The notes: generated by a model not told the origin, from the sequence alone. 64,000 nucleotides of DNA from Acetivibrio sp. MSJd-27 (GCF_018918095.1 NZ_JAHLPV010000008.1:1-64000), one strand, 5' to 3'. Counted from the stretch's first letter, positions 9,501-16,956 are shown. Numbers and translations are program-made.

Positions 9501-9616
9501 ATGATAGTAACTTTATCGAGACGGAAAACTATGATGAGATGGAAAAAAGAGAAAATTCATTTGAATTTATCATAAAACCGTATGAAATTAAAACATTCCG
9601 AATATCGAAAAAGTGA
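6593..9616 (+). CDS. Alpha-mannosidase, glycoside hydrolase family 38
   Basis: This 1007-residue enzyme has no signal peptide and is probably cytosolic. The GH38 motifs are clear: HTHIDVAWLW (H231, H233, D235 region, zinc ligands), EADCNL, and FLPDVFGYS whose Asp (about D345) matches the family nucleophile. NQFHDIIPGSS near residue 570 is another GH38 hallmark, and the C-terminal beta-sandwich contains SFMPHSGGWREGG. The N-terminal 200 residues form the usual beta-sandwich (WAWFRTKFELPE). AGGG lies 6 bases before the ATG at 6593; the in-frame ATG at 6587 has no space for it. It should release mannose from short alpha-mannosides or phosphorylated derivatives imported by transporters that are not encoded here. 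Confidence 0.95.
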   Translation: MNFITDRAKRYLEVIQSTIRTEAYFPDHIMFSEGKEKPFEWRKFEDEQWGGYDKWAWFRTKFELPEHYEGKTVVLQLVTGDENAWNVDNPQFTVYINGRAVQAFDTNHTILYLTDRAEKKQKFDIEYFGYSSRTEHKMTFKPVLYVHNREAQRIYYNLETAMLAADMYEKNIGYRAEIENYLTEAMNLLDLRCPMSEDYFKSIEAANKYLEEEFYEKFCENKGPIINCIGHTHIDVAWLWTTEQTRQKAVRSFATALMLMERYPEFRFSSSQPQLYQYVKEEEPELYERIKERVREGRWEVEGAMWLEADCNLISGESFIRQLLHGKRFIKQEFGKDSKVLFLPDVFGYSSALPQILQKSGVDAFVTSKISWNECNAIPYQTFQWQGIDGTEIFTQFIWGGSAGAKLGDKDSYHSTYNGRVLPNAFAYSWEHYDQKNINNEIMTTIGYGDGGGGVTEEMLERYRRLCKGIPGTPTARMSGIGETISRIKKNVEGKRIPKWVGELYLEMHRGTYTSIAKNKKYNRICEFLLQHTETVSLMNHILLGGSYPKEELYHSWETVLRNQFHDIIPGSSIKEVYDTTDIEYAKLVRENETLSDHALREIASSVGQKGVLVYNPTGMDRSDIVEYNGKRYFVENVPAYGWIVSDKFEEEKPESDLIASVHHLENKFFAVDIDSEGCLTRIYDKINEREVLKPGERGNVIQAYDDHPRVYDNWEISNYYTEKMWEVNDVVSVEVEEVTSLLASLRISKKFLNSTIVQKVIIYRDIPRIDFDTEIHWKEHHILLKAAFPVDILSDKASYEIQYGSIERPTHTNTSWDEAKFEVCAQKWADLSEDGYGAAVLNDCKYGYDIHDGVMKITLLKSGTYPNPEADTGKHVFRYSFMPHSGGWREGGVVREGYAVNCPLKTFEAAGGGILPEKFSLVTSSAENVIVSAVKYACDSDDIILRVYEAYGRRTKVKLQMGIDIKEVYDSNFIETENYDEMEKRENSFEFIIKPYEIKTFRISKK

Positions 9617-9659
9617 TTCTTTTCGTTACGGTTCAATAGAAGGGACAGGAGGAATTCCT

Positions 9660-10628
9660 TTGAAAAAATATGATGTAACCGCTTTGGGAGAAATTTTGAT
9701 TGATTTTACCGCTGCTGGAAAATCAGATGCCGGAATGCGGCTGTTTGAACAGAATCCGGGAGGAGCACCGGCCAATGTGCTGACTGCTGTCTCCAAGCTG
9801 GGCGGAGAGACCGCTTTTATCGGAAAAATCGGGCGGGATATGCACGGCGCTTTTTTAAGAGAAACGCTGAAAAAGCACCGCATTGACACCCGCGCGCTGA
9901 TTGAAACAGGGGACGCGTTCACCACGCTGGCCTTTGTGGAATTAGCGGAAAACGGGGAGAGAAGCTTTTCCTTTGCGAGAAAACCCGGAGCGGATACCAC
10001 GCTCACGGAAACCGAGGTGGACTTTGAATTGATCGGAGACAGCCGTATTTTTCACGTCGGTTCCTTGTCTCTGACAGATGAACCGGCCAGACAGGCTACC
10101 ATGTCTGCCCTGAAATATGCCTCCCGGCACGGTGTTATTGTCTCCTACGATCCCAACTACCGCGCTCCCCTTTGGAATAGCAGGGAAGAAGCGGTTCATG
10201 AAATGCGCTCGGTACTTCCCTATGCGGATGTGATCAAAATTTCAGAGGAAGAGATTTCCTTGCTGACTGAAAAAAAGACAGCGGAGGAAGCGGCGGAAGA
10301 ACTGCAAAGCGGCGGAATACCGTGTGTTATTGTTACACTTGGCAGCAAGGGTGCTCTGGTGGCAGTGAAAACAGGGCAGATCGATGCAGAGGCTTTTCCT
10401 GCAAAAACAGTGGATACAACTGGAGCCGGGGACGCTTTCATGGGCGGATTTCTGTATATGCTGGCGAAGAGCGGGAAAAAACCCGGAGATCTCAGTTCGG
10501 ATGACGCCAAAGCGTTTACTCGCTTTGCCAATGCGGCGGCCTCTCTGTGTGTGGAAAAGCGGGGCGCAATCAACGCTATGCCTGCTCTTTTGGAGGTGCA
10601 GGGGAGATTAGGAAAATCTTATTCATAA
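9660..10628 (+). CDS. PfkB-family carbohydrate kinase (fructokinase-like)
   Basis: The 322-residue kinase shows both ribokinase-family signatures: GGAPANVLTAVSKLGG near residue 35 and DTTGAGDAFMGGFLY near residue 255 with the catalytic Asp. I start it at TTG 9660 because AGGAGG (9648-9653) is perfectly placed and the homology begins at KKYDVTALGE. An ATG at 9582 would add 26 unmatched residues overlapping the mannosidase. As last gene of the operon it could phosphorylate the ketose made by the isomerase-like cupin, feeding fructose-6-phosphate into glycolysis. Its last 10 bases overlap the convergent histidine kinase gene. Confidence 0.9.
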   Translation: MKKYDVTALGEILIDFTAAGKSDAGMRLFEQNPGGAPANVLTAVSKLGGETAFIGKIGRDMHGAFLRETLKKHRIDTRALIETGDAFTTLAFVELAENGERSFSFARKPGADTTLTETEVDFELIGDSRIFHVGSLSLTDEPARQATMSALKYASRHGVIVSYDPNYRAPLWNSREEAVHEMRSVLPYADVIKISEEEISLLTEKKTAEEAAEELQSGGIPCVIVTLGSKGALVAVKTGQIDAEAFPAKTVDTTGAGDAFMGGFLYMLAKSGKKPGDLSSDDAKAFTRFANAAASLCVEKRGAINAMPALLEVQGRLGKSYS

Positions 10629-11944
10629 TAAATTGCTTTGACAGAAACGGTTGCAGTGAAATCCGTTTCTGTTTTTTCTATCAGCAGTTTACCGCTGTGC
10701 CGTTTCAGGATATCTTCGCAGGTTCGGATGCCGATGGAGAAGCTTTCTCGTTTCTTTTTTTCTTCTTTTATTTTATTGTGTTGGGTGATAACCAGTTTCC
10801 CTTTGTCCAGGCAAGCAGTGATATCTACATAATATTGGGGATCTGCATACTTCAATACGTTAGAACTGAGATTGTCAAAAATACGGTGAAAATGGGTGAC
10901 ATCTACGCTGAGAATATAGGGAATGGCAATGTCGTTGAAACAGCTGACTTTGAATCCTTTGTCCTCCAGAAGATATACCATTTCCGACAGCAGCTGGGAA
11001 ATCAGCTCATTCCCGCTTACTCTTTCATAATGAAAAGGAATGTTTTCGTTGGAGGCAATGGAGTGCTCAAACAGATTGTCTGTCAGGCTTTTGATCAGAT
11101 AGGCATTCTGCCGGGCATTTTTAATGTACTGTGTTCGCTCCTCCTCGTTTTTAAACTTTTTATCCTCCAGCAAATCCAGATAGCAGACAACAGAAGTCAG
11201 CGGCGTACGAATGTCGTGGGAGATGGCAGAAACGATATCATAATTTTGCTGCTTGACCTCTGCCTCCCATTTCAGACGTTCCCACATCGCCTGACTCATA
11301 TCGTTAATGCTGATTGCAAGGGATGAAAGCTCGTCGTCCCCTATGACCGGGATACGGTATTCCAGGCTGCCGCTTTCAATGATTTTGATGCCCTCTTCAA
11401 TCCGGCTGATATACCGGACTTTTTTCTTCATCATGTTGATAAACAGAAGCAAAAACAGCAGGAAAGCGAAAGAATAACAGCAGGTTTTAAACAAAGTGCG
11501 GTAATGAAGCCCTCCAAAATAAGCGGTGATAACTAAAACAGCAGGCTTGTCGGCAAAATTTATCTCATAGGAAAATTGATAGGACTCTAGCTTTTGTTCC
11601 GAGATATCATTGATAAACAGAGACTGTTTGGAAAAAAGACTGTCGTAGATTACCCTATTTTCATCGTAAATGCGAATGAAAGCATACCAGTTTTGCTTAT
11701 TCCATTCGTCCAACTGCCCCTGATCCTCTGAGGAAACGTTGTTTTCGCTGATAAAATATTGTAAGCTTTCCACCATGGAATTCAGTTCCCGATTAAAAAA
11801 ACGACTGCTGTGAGCGCTTTTGAAAACAATGAACTGTGCCCCGAAATAGAAGAATACGCTTGCTGCAACAGAAACTGCAAGGGATATAAAAATGTATTTG
11901 GTCATGCTTCGTTCCAACTTGGAGAAAAAAATTTTTTTAGTCAA
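10619..11944 (-). CDS. Membrane sensor histidine kinase (two-component system)
   Basis: This 441-residue kinase has two transmembrane segments (about 16-38 and 148-170) bounding a short extracytoplasmic sensor, then HAMP-like and HisKA regions with the phosphorylated His in SHDIRTPLTS (H243). A HATPase_c domain follows (FDNLSSNVLKYADPQ N-box, SIGIRTCEDILKRHSGKL G-box). The TTG start at 11944 has AAGGGG 7 bases upstream and overlaps the response regulator stop by 8 bases, giving translational coupling. The architecture resembles VanS/PhoR-like kinases that sense envelope stress. Divergence from the glycolipid operon at 12817 suggests that operon as its target. The terminator of the opposite operon is embedded in its 3' end. 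Confidence 0.93.
   Translation of the reverse strand: MTKKIFFSKLERSMTKYIFISLAVSVAASVFFYFGAQFIVFKSAHSSRFFNRELNSMVESLQYFISENNVSSEDQGQLDEWNKQNWYAFIRIYDENRVIYDSLFSKQSLFINDISEQKLESYQFSYEINFADKPAVLVITAYFGGLHYRTLFKTCCYSFAFLLFLLLFINMMKKKVRYISRIEEGIKIIESGSLEYRIPVIGDDELSSLAISINDMSQAMWERLKWEAEVKQQNYDIVSAISHDIRTPLTSVVCYLDLLEDKKFKNEEERTQYIKNARQNAYLIKSLTDNLFEHSIASNENIPFHYERVSGNELISQLLSEMVYLLEDKGFKVSCFNDIAIPYILSVDVTHFHRIFDNLSSNVLKYADPQYYVDITACLDKGKLVITQHNKIKEEKKKRESFSIGIRTCEDILKRHSGKLLIEKTETDFTATVSVKAIYYE
10641..10678 (+). terminator. Intrinsic terminator of the sugar operon, inside the histidine kinase gene
   Basis: ACAGAAACGG (10641-10650) pairs perfectly with CCGTTTCTGT (10663-10672) and is followed by a T-run to about 10677. 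It terminates the plus-strand operon 13 bases past its stop codon. The whole hairpin lies within the C-terminal codons of the minus-strand kinase. Confidence 0.8.
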
Positions 11945-12641
11945 TGAAATACCCCTTTCCCCAGGCAGTTTTGATATACTGCGGATTCTGCGGGTTCTTC
12001 TCCAGCTTTTTTCTCAGATTCCGAATATGAACCATGACGGTGTTATTAGCGGAGTAAAAGTAGGGTTCCTCCCAGATGCTTTCAAAAAGATTTTGGGCGG
12101 AAAACACTTTTTTTCGGTGGCTCAGCATCAGTGCCAGGATTTTATATTCGATGTCGGTGAGATTGATCTCTTTCTCCCCAATCTTGACAGACTGTTTATC
12201 TGTATCCACCCGAATATCGCCGCAGGTCAGTTCATTTTCCTGTTTCTCCGTTTTTCCTTTATAGACATAATAACGCCGCAAGAGTGATTTGACACGGGAG
12301 ATTAGCTCCGCATAGGAAAAGGGCTTGGAAAGATAGTCGTCGCCTCCGGCGGAAAAACCCATTGTCTTGTCGGAGTCCTGTGTTTTCGCCGTTAAAAAGA
12401 GAATAGGGGCAGTCGTCTTTTCCCGCAGTTCCAGACATGTGCGGAAGCCGGACTTCGCAGGCATCACTACATCCAGAATATATAGATCGATGCTGTCGTC
12501 TGCCAGTTCAACTGCCTTCTGTCCGTCCTCCGCCTTGATCACCTCAAACCCTTCGCTGGTCAAAAGGATTTCAACAATATCCCGGATCTCAGCATTGTCG
12601 TCTGCAATCAGAATTTTTTTCGGTTTGTCCATACTATCCAC
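11937..12641 (-). CDS. OmpR/PhoB-family response regulator
   Basis: The 234-residue protein has a receiver domain (acid pair in ILIADDN, phosphoacceptor Asp57 in LYILDVVMP, conserved Lys in DDYLSKPFS) and a C-terminal winged helix (about 130-234; LTDIEYKILALMLSHRKKVFSAQNL, YSANNTVMVHIRNLRKKLE). The likely start is GTG at 12641 with AAAGGA 5 bases upstream; an ATG at 12632 is the alternative. It is first gene of the regulator-kinase operon. Proteins of this family bind tandem half-sites spaced about 10-11 bases, and such a tandem repeat lies at 12729-12748 in front of the divergent operon. Confidence 0.95.
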   Translation of the reverse strand: MDSMDKPKKILIADDNAEIRDIVEILLTSEGFEVIKAEDGQKAVELADDSIDLYILDVVMPAKSGFRTCLELREKTTAPILFLTAKTQDSDKTMGFSAGGDDYLSKPFSYAELISRVKSLLRRYYVYKGKTEKQENELTCGDIRVDTDKQSVKIGEKEINLTDIEYKILALMLSHRKKVFSAQNLFESIWEEPYFYSANNTVMVHIRNLRKKLEKNPQNPQYIKTAWGKGYFID

Positions 12642-12667
12642 TCTTTTCCTTTTGTTTCGTATGTACT

Positions 12668-12696
12668 ATTATAACCTATTATACAAAATGTGTAAA
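12668..12696 (-). promoter_or_regulatory. Promoter of the two-component operon
   Basis: On the minus strand TTTACA (12696-12691) and TATAAT (12673-12668) are spaced by 17 bases, about 27 bases before the response regulator start. A second TATAAT lies at 12683-12678 without a good -35. Confidence 0.7.
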
Positions 12697-12728
12697 CCAT
12701 ATGGCATTCAATTTCCTGCTTCAGTATG

Positions 12729-12748
12729 CTTAAGAATTCTTAAGAATT
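12729..12748 (+). promoter_or_regulatory. Tandem 10-bp direct repeat, candidate response regulator operator
   Basis: CTTAAGAATT occurs twice with no gap (12729-12738, 12739-12748). It lies immediately upstream of the -35 position of the plus-strand promoter, whose TACAAT -10 box is at 12778-12783. The -35 region itself (about 12755-12760) matches consensus poorly, as expected for an activator-dependent promoter. The head-to-tail repeat with one-helical-turn spacing is the form recognised by OmpR-family regulators. Confidence 0.6.
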
Positions 12749-12816
12749 ATATCCACTTATTTTTCAGATTTTTCCGGTACAATAAAATCGGAAAACGAAA
12801 GATGAGGAGGAGTTTT

Positions 12817-13905
12817 ATGAATGTTTTGATATTGACCGGAAGATTTGGCATGGGGCATTATTCTGTGGCATCTAGCTTGGCAAATGATATCCAAAAGAGT
12901 TTTGACGGCGTTCATATCACTGTCCAGGACATCTTTGAATACAGTCTCCGGAATCATTGCAATACACTTTACGGCGCTTATTCTTTTATGATAAATAAGG
13001 GCAGCAGGCTTTATGGTATGATGTACAAATGCACGGAAAACAGCCGGATAAACACGAAGCTTCCGTTTCATAACTATTTTTTCAGCGCGTTCCGTCAACT
13101 AATAAGCGCGGTGAAACCGGATATTATCATTTCCACCCTGCCCTTCTGTTCCCATATGGTTTCCCAGTATAAGAAAAAATACGTTTGCTCGGTTCCGCTG
13201 ATCACCTGTATTACTGATGTCAGCAGTCACAGCGAGTGGATTCATCCCAATACGGACATCTATCTTGTCGCATCGTCGTCCATCCGGCTGGCCTTGATTC
13301 GCAAAGGGGTAAAGGAGAGCAGTATTTATGTGAATGGAATCCCTGTGAAAGAGCAGTTTAAACAGATCTGCCGGCCGCAGGAATCCAATGAGAAGAATTT
13401 ATTGATTATGGGCGGGGGATTCGGTCTTCTCCCGAAGAAAAAAAGTTTTTATGAGAAGATAAACCGGTTGGAAGGGGTAAAAACCACCGTCATCACCGGA
13501 AATAATAAAGAGCTGTTTCATAAGCTATACGCAAAATATGAGAATATCGAAGTGATCGGGTTTACCGATCAGGTGTACCGCTATATGCATAAGGCGGATC
13601 TCATTATATCGAAGCCGGGCGGTATTACCCTGTTTGAAACCATCTTTTCCGAACTGCCCATTCTTGCTTTTAAACCAGATTTGCCCCAGGAATTAAAAAA
13701 TGCAGTGTTCATCAAAAACAACCGGATTGGGGAAGTCCTTTCCCAAAATGAGAAGAATTATATTGATGAAATCGTGGACTTGCTCTATGATGACAAAAAG
13801 CTGTTTGAATTGAAAAAGAATATGCGTGCAATCAAAAACAGCATCGACACCAATGCGATTGAAAAGGCACTTTCTTCCATGCAGAGAAGGGGGGCATACG
13901 CATGA
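12817..13905 (+). CDS. MGDG synthase/UgtP-like glycosyltransferase (GT28)
   Basis: The 362-residue enzyme carries the MGDG_synth N-terminal domain (ILTGRFGMGHYSVASSL at residue 4 on; EYSLRNHCNTLYGAYSFMI) and a C-terminal GT28/GT-B sugar-nucleotide half ending in the diagnostic ISKPGGITLFE. Such enzymes transfer glucose, galactose or glucuronate from UDP-sugar to diacylglycerol at the inner face of the membrane. GAGGAGG lies 7 bases before ATG 12817, which decides the start. The next gene overlaps by 4 bases. Inference: first step of a glycolipid made under control of the divergent two-component system. Confidence 0.88.
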   Translation: MNVLILTGRFGMGHYSVASSLANDIQKSFDGVHITVQDIFEYSLRNHCNTLYGAYSFMINKGSRLYGMMYKCTENSRINTKLPFHNYFFSAFRQLISAVKPDIIISTLPFCSHMVSQYKKKYVCSVPLITCITDVSSHSEWIHPNTDIYLVASSSIRLALIRKGVKESSIYVNGIPVKEQFKQICRPQESNEKNLLIMGGGFGLLPKKKSFYEKINRLEGVKTTVITGNNKELFHKLYAKYENIEVIGFTDQVYRYMHKADLIISKPGGITLFETIFSELPILAFKPDLPQELKNAVFIKNNRIGEVLSQNEKNYIDEIVDLLYDDKKLFELKKNMRAIKNSIDTNAIEKALSSMQRRGAYA

Positions 13906-14615
13906 TTTTTGTCTGGAGCCTTTTGGCGGGGGTCATACTGTTTTCCGTCTATGCTGTCATACCAACCTATTATAATAAAAAAATAAATCCAAATATTATC
14001 CGGCATGCACAGGGAAAGGATACCATCATGCTCACTTTTGACGATGGGCCGGACGAGCGTTACACTGGAAAATTGCTGGATATTTTGAAAGAAAACGGCA
14101 TAAAGGCCACTTTCTTTGTGGTGGCGGACAATGTGAGGAAATATCCCCAGATGGTTGACCGCATGATGGCAGAGGGACATTGCATCGGTATTCACTCTTA
14201 TTGTCATAAAAATGCCTGGTTAAAAACACCCCGGGAGGAAAAACGGGATTTTGAGAATTCGATTGATCTTCTGGAAAGCTATAATTGGAAGACCCCTTTT
14301 TACCGTCCGCCTTGGGGACATACCAACCTGCTGAGCATGTATTACGCAAAGAAGCATGGTTTTCAGGTGATGCTTTGGAGTGTCATGGCACAGGACTGGA
14401 GCAGCAAAAGTTCGAAGGAAACCATCATAAAAAAGCTTTTGGAGAGAACCAGAGAACACTCTATCATATGCCTGCATGACGCAGGTGAGAATTCGGGAGG
14501 GGCGAAGGATGCGCCGCTCAATACCATTGAGGCGCTCAAAACAGTGATTCCTATTTTAAAGCAGAAAGGATACCGATTTGTCACACCGGAGGTAGCGCAG
14601 TATGAAGCAGTCTAA
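13902..14615 (+). CDS. Membrane-anchored polysaccharide deacetylase (NodB domain, CE4)
   Basis: The 237-residue protein starts with one membrane segment (about 1-22) followed by an extracytoplasmic NodB domain. Catalytic and metal residues are intact: LTFDDGPDE (Asp-Asp), GIHSYCHKN (His-x3-His), RPPWGH, and ICLHDAG late in the domain. It overlaps both neighbours (4 bases upstream, 14 bases downstream), so it is an integral operon member. Targets could be peptidoglycan N-acetyl sugars or the head group of the glycolipid made by the upstream transferase; de-N-acetylation would introduce positive charge. The latter is inference. Confidence 0.88.
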   Translation: MIFVWSLLAGVILFSVYAVIPTYYNKKINPNIIRHAQGKDTIMLTFDDGPDERYTGKLLDILKENGIKATFFVVADNVRKYPQMVDRMMAEGHCIGIHSYCHKNAWLKTPREEKRDFENSIDLLESYNWKTPFYRPPWGHTNLLSMYYAKKHGFQVMLWSVMAQDWSSKSSKETIIKKLLERTREHSIICLHDAGENSGGAKDAPLNTIEALKTVIPILKQKGYRFVTPEVAQYEAV

Positions 14616-15672
14616 AAAAAGTTATGTAATCGGTGCAGCATTTCTGTTGTTATTGATGGCGGGTACTTTTTATTTCATTTTAAAGGACTGCGATTTTGAT
14701 GCACTGATACAGGTTGTTAAAGATGTAAATCCAGTATTTTTGATCGGCGGATTGTTGTGTGTGCTTTTGTTTATCTCCTGTGAGGGGCTGAATATTTCTA
14801 TGCTGATGAAGTCTATGGGACAGAATATCAGCGTTGTCAACAGCATTAAGTTTGCCTTTGTGGGGTTTTATTTCAGTGCGATCACTCCTTCCGCCTCCGG
14901 AGGACAACCGATGCAGATCTATTTTATGCAGCGGGAAAAGCATCCGGTTTCTTTGACCACGTTATGCTTTCTACTGATCGGAGCGGTGTACCAGATTGTC
15001 ATGCTGTGCTTTGGAGGACTGATGTTTCTGCTGAAATCATCTTTTCTAAGTGCCAATATGCGAGGCATTCATATTCTGCTTTTTTATGGAATGGCAGTGA
15101 ATCTGATACTGATCTCCTTGATTTTTCTGGTGATTTTTTCACCGGGGATTATCCGCAGGACTGCGGGCTTTTTTGTCAGACTGCTGTCAAGAATGAAAAT
15201 GATCAAGGAAGAAGAACGTGCCTTACAGGCGGTCGAGCATTCGATTGAGGAATACAAGCAGGGAGCCCAGCATATCAAAAAAAATCCCAAAACCTTGGGA
15301 AAGGTGTTTTTGGTAACTGCTGTCCAGCTGACGGCTTTTTACAGTGTTCCGTTTTTTGTTTATCATGCAATGGGGCTGAGCGGGTACGGGTATCTTGAAA
15401 TGATTGCAACGGAATGTATTCTTATGATCTCTGTTTCGTCTCTGCCGCTTCCGGGAGCGGTTGGAGCAAGTGAAGCCAGTTTTCTCACCATTTTCTCCAT
15501 CTTTTTCGGAGGAAATGTTGTTCCGGCTATGCTGCTGAGCCGTGGGATTAGCTTTTATTCATATCTGGTAATCAGCGGTGTTGTGACAATCGTTTCCTAT
15601 GTGCGTGTATCACGGAAAAGACAGAGAAAGATGCCCATATCAGGCGGGGTGGCGCTCTCTTTTGAAAAATAG
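14602..15672 (+). CDS. Flippase-like LPG synthase transmembrane-domain protein (UPF0104/YbhN type)
   Basis: The 356-residue integral membrane protein has about eight hydrophobic segments and the motifs of the lysylphosphatidylglycerol synthase TM family: FVGFYFSAITPSASGGQPMQIYFM near residue 95 and SLPLPGAVGASEASFL near residue 290. It lacks the C-terminal aminoacyl-transferase domain of MprF, so it corresponds to the flippase half only. The start overlaps the deacetylase gene by 14 bases with GGAGG inside it. Inference: it translocates the product lipid to the outer leaflet. An intrinsic terminator follows at 15691. Confidence 0.88.
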   Translation: MKQSKKSYVIGAAFLLLLMAGTFYFILKDCDFDALIQVVKDVNPVFLIGGLLCVLLFISCEGLNISMLMKSMGQNISVVNSIKFAFVGFYFSAITPSASGGQPMQIYFMQREKHPVSLTTLCFLLIGAVYQIVMLCFGGLMFLLKSSFLSANMRGIHILLFYGMAVNLILISLIFLVIFSPGIIRRTAGFFVRLLSRMKMIKEEERALQAVEHSIEEYKQGAQHIKKNPKTLGKVFLVTAVQLTAFYSVPFFVYHAMGLSGYGYLEMIATECILMISVSSLPLPGAVGASEASFLTIFSIFFGGNVVPAMLLSRGISFYSYLVISGVVTIVSYVRVSRKRQRKMPISGGVALSFEK

Positions 15673-15690
15673 TGTTTGAATTGAACGAAA

Positions 15691-15733
15691 AGCAAGTGAT
15701 CTTGTAGTGAGAAGCAAGATCACTTGCTTTTTA
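15691..15733 (+). terminator. Intrinsic terminator of the glycolipid operon
   Basis: AGCAAGTGATCTTG (15691-15704) pairs perfectly with CAAGATCACTTGCT (15715-15728), followed by TTTTAATA. Confidence 0.9.
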
Positions 15734-15894
15734 ATAACATAGGAAATTGCGCGGAATCGTGCGCAATTGCATGTTTCAAAAAACAGCGTGCGAAGCGCAG
15801 CTGCGTTTTTCGGAAAGAAAAACTTTTTTATAGTAGTACAATCTTCTGCTGAATCGTCGTTGTTTCGCGCGACCATTTCCTTTATCGAAAAATG

Positions 15895-15923
15895 TTGAAT
15901 AATTTGAGATATTATTGTATAAT
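15895..15923 (+). promoter_or_regulatory. Promoter of the DUF805 gene
   Basis: TTGAAT (15895-15900) and TATAAT (15918-15923) are spaced by exactly 17 bases, 36 bases before the start codon. The preceding part of the gap (15734-15894) shows a GC-rich hairpin around 15785-15815 and nothing else I can name. Confidence 0.8.
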
Positions 15924-15958
15924 ATGTATGGAATTAAAAAATAAAAGGAGGGTTTTTT

Positions 15959-16321
15959 ATGCAATGGTATTTAAATTGCTGGAAGAAGTATGTTGATTTC
16001 AACGGGAGATCCAGGCGAAAGGAATATTGGATGTTTGTGCTGTTTAATATTCTGGCTTCTATCGTTGTATCTATCGTAGGAAGCCTTTTGCTTCGGAAAA
16101 ATGGCGTTATCCTTTCCGGTTTGTACAATCTGGCTGTCTTTCTTCCTTCTTTGGCAGTGTTGATTAGGAGACTGCATGATATTGGGAAGAAATGGTATTG
16201 GATTTTTATCAGCTTGATTCCCCTTGCCGGACCAATCTGGATGCTTGTCCTTCTTTGCACAGAGGGGGAAGGGGATAATGAATTTGGTCCCGATCCCAAA
16301 GCGGAAACAACAGAGGCATAA
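15959..16321 (+). CDS. DUF805 family inner-membrane protein
   Basis: The 120-residue protein begins with the family signature YVDFNGRSRRKEYWMFVLFN and has three to four hydrophobic segments, including the VLIRRLHDIGKKWYWIFI block characteristic of DUF805. The C-terminus (CTEGEGDNEFGPDP) also fits the family. The role of DUF805 proteins is not established. AAGGAGG lies upstream of the ATG at 15959. It is monocistronic with its own promoter and terminator. Confidence 0.9.
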   Translation: MQWYLNCWKKYVDFNGRSRRKEYWMFVLFNILASIVVSIVGSLLLRKNGVILSGLYNLAVFLPSLAVLIRRLHDIGKKWYWIFISLIPLAGPIWMLVLLCTEGEGDNEFGPDPKAETTEA

Positions 16322-16360
16322 AGATAGGTTAGCCCAGGACAGTACCGGACTCATTCAGCC

Positions 16361-16402
16361 AAAGAACCCCAGTTTTCTTTTTTGAAAACTGGGGTTCTTT
16401 TA
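16361..16402 (+). terminator. Intrinsic terminator of the DUF805 gene
   Basis: AAAGAACCCCAGTTTTC (16361-16377) pairs with GAAAACTGGGGTTCTTT (16384-16400), a 17-bp stem with a T-rich loop and tail. It sits between convergent genes and may act on both. Confidence 0.88.
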
Positions 16403-16428
16403 CAAAATGACATTGTTTTTGTCCGAAT

Positions 16429-16788
16429 CTATTCCATTTTTTCCCCGCAGGAGATGCAATAGTTCGCTTCCAGCGCGTTCTCTTTTCCGCATTTGGCACA
16501 TTTCTTCACGTTTTTCGTCTTGGCAATTTGATCGTTCAAAAGGGCAAGTGCAGCATTTTTATTGTCCATATCACGGCAGTAAATCAGATATTCTTCGTTG
16601 ACTTCAACACCGGCCTTGTAATCGCTATATAACTTTTCGCCCAGCTGTTTTGCCAGTTCATCTATCTGAGATTCCACCTCATTTACGGAAAAACGCAGTT
16701 TTGTTGCCTCTAACAGTTCATTGGATTTTGCCACAGCCTTTTCTGTGGTTTTCTTTACATTACCTTTGACACTTTCAAACCAATCCAT
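16429..16788 (-). CDS. Small zinc-ribbon protein with coiled-coil
   Basis: The 119-residue soluble protein has a charged helical region (about 1-85; NKNAALALLNDQIAKTK and VESQIDELAKQLGEKLYS look like coiled coil) and a C-terminal zinc ribbon with two CxxC pairs (KCAKCGKENALEANYCISCG). GGAGGAGGATCC precedes the ATG. Zinc-ribbon proteins of this form are common in Clostridia and are generally uncharacterised; the function here is unknown. Confidence 0.8.
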   Translation of the reverse strand: MDWFESVKGNVKKTTEKAVAKSNELLEATKLRFSVNEVESQIDELAKQLGEKLYSDYKAGVEVNEEYLIYCRDMDNKNAALALLNDQIAKTKNVKKCAKCGKENALEANYCISCGEKME

Positions 16789-16833
16789 AATGGATCCTCC
16801 TCCGTCATAAAAATATCTTTTCTATTTGATTTT

Positions 16834-16952
16834 ATGATACCATAAAAGCAACGCTTTTCGTGGTATCATTGTCCATAGGCTTCGGTTGTACGGACTTGTT
16901 CCGGACGAGAAGCCCGGACATCCCTGTATAATATGCCCTGTGCATATTATAC
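16834..16952. repeat. Two perfect intergenic hairpins
   Basis: ATGATACCA (16834-16842) pairs with TGGTATCAT (16861-16869), with an inner AAAAGC/GCTTTT stem. GTATAATATGC (16926-16936) pairs with GCATATTATAC (16942-16952). Neither has a T tail. They sit just before the tandem repeat units in a 411-base gap that has no gene. Confidence 0.7.
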
Positions 16953-16956
16953 CACA

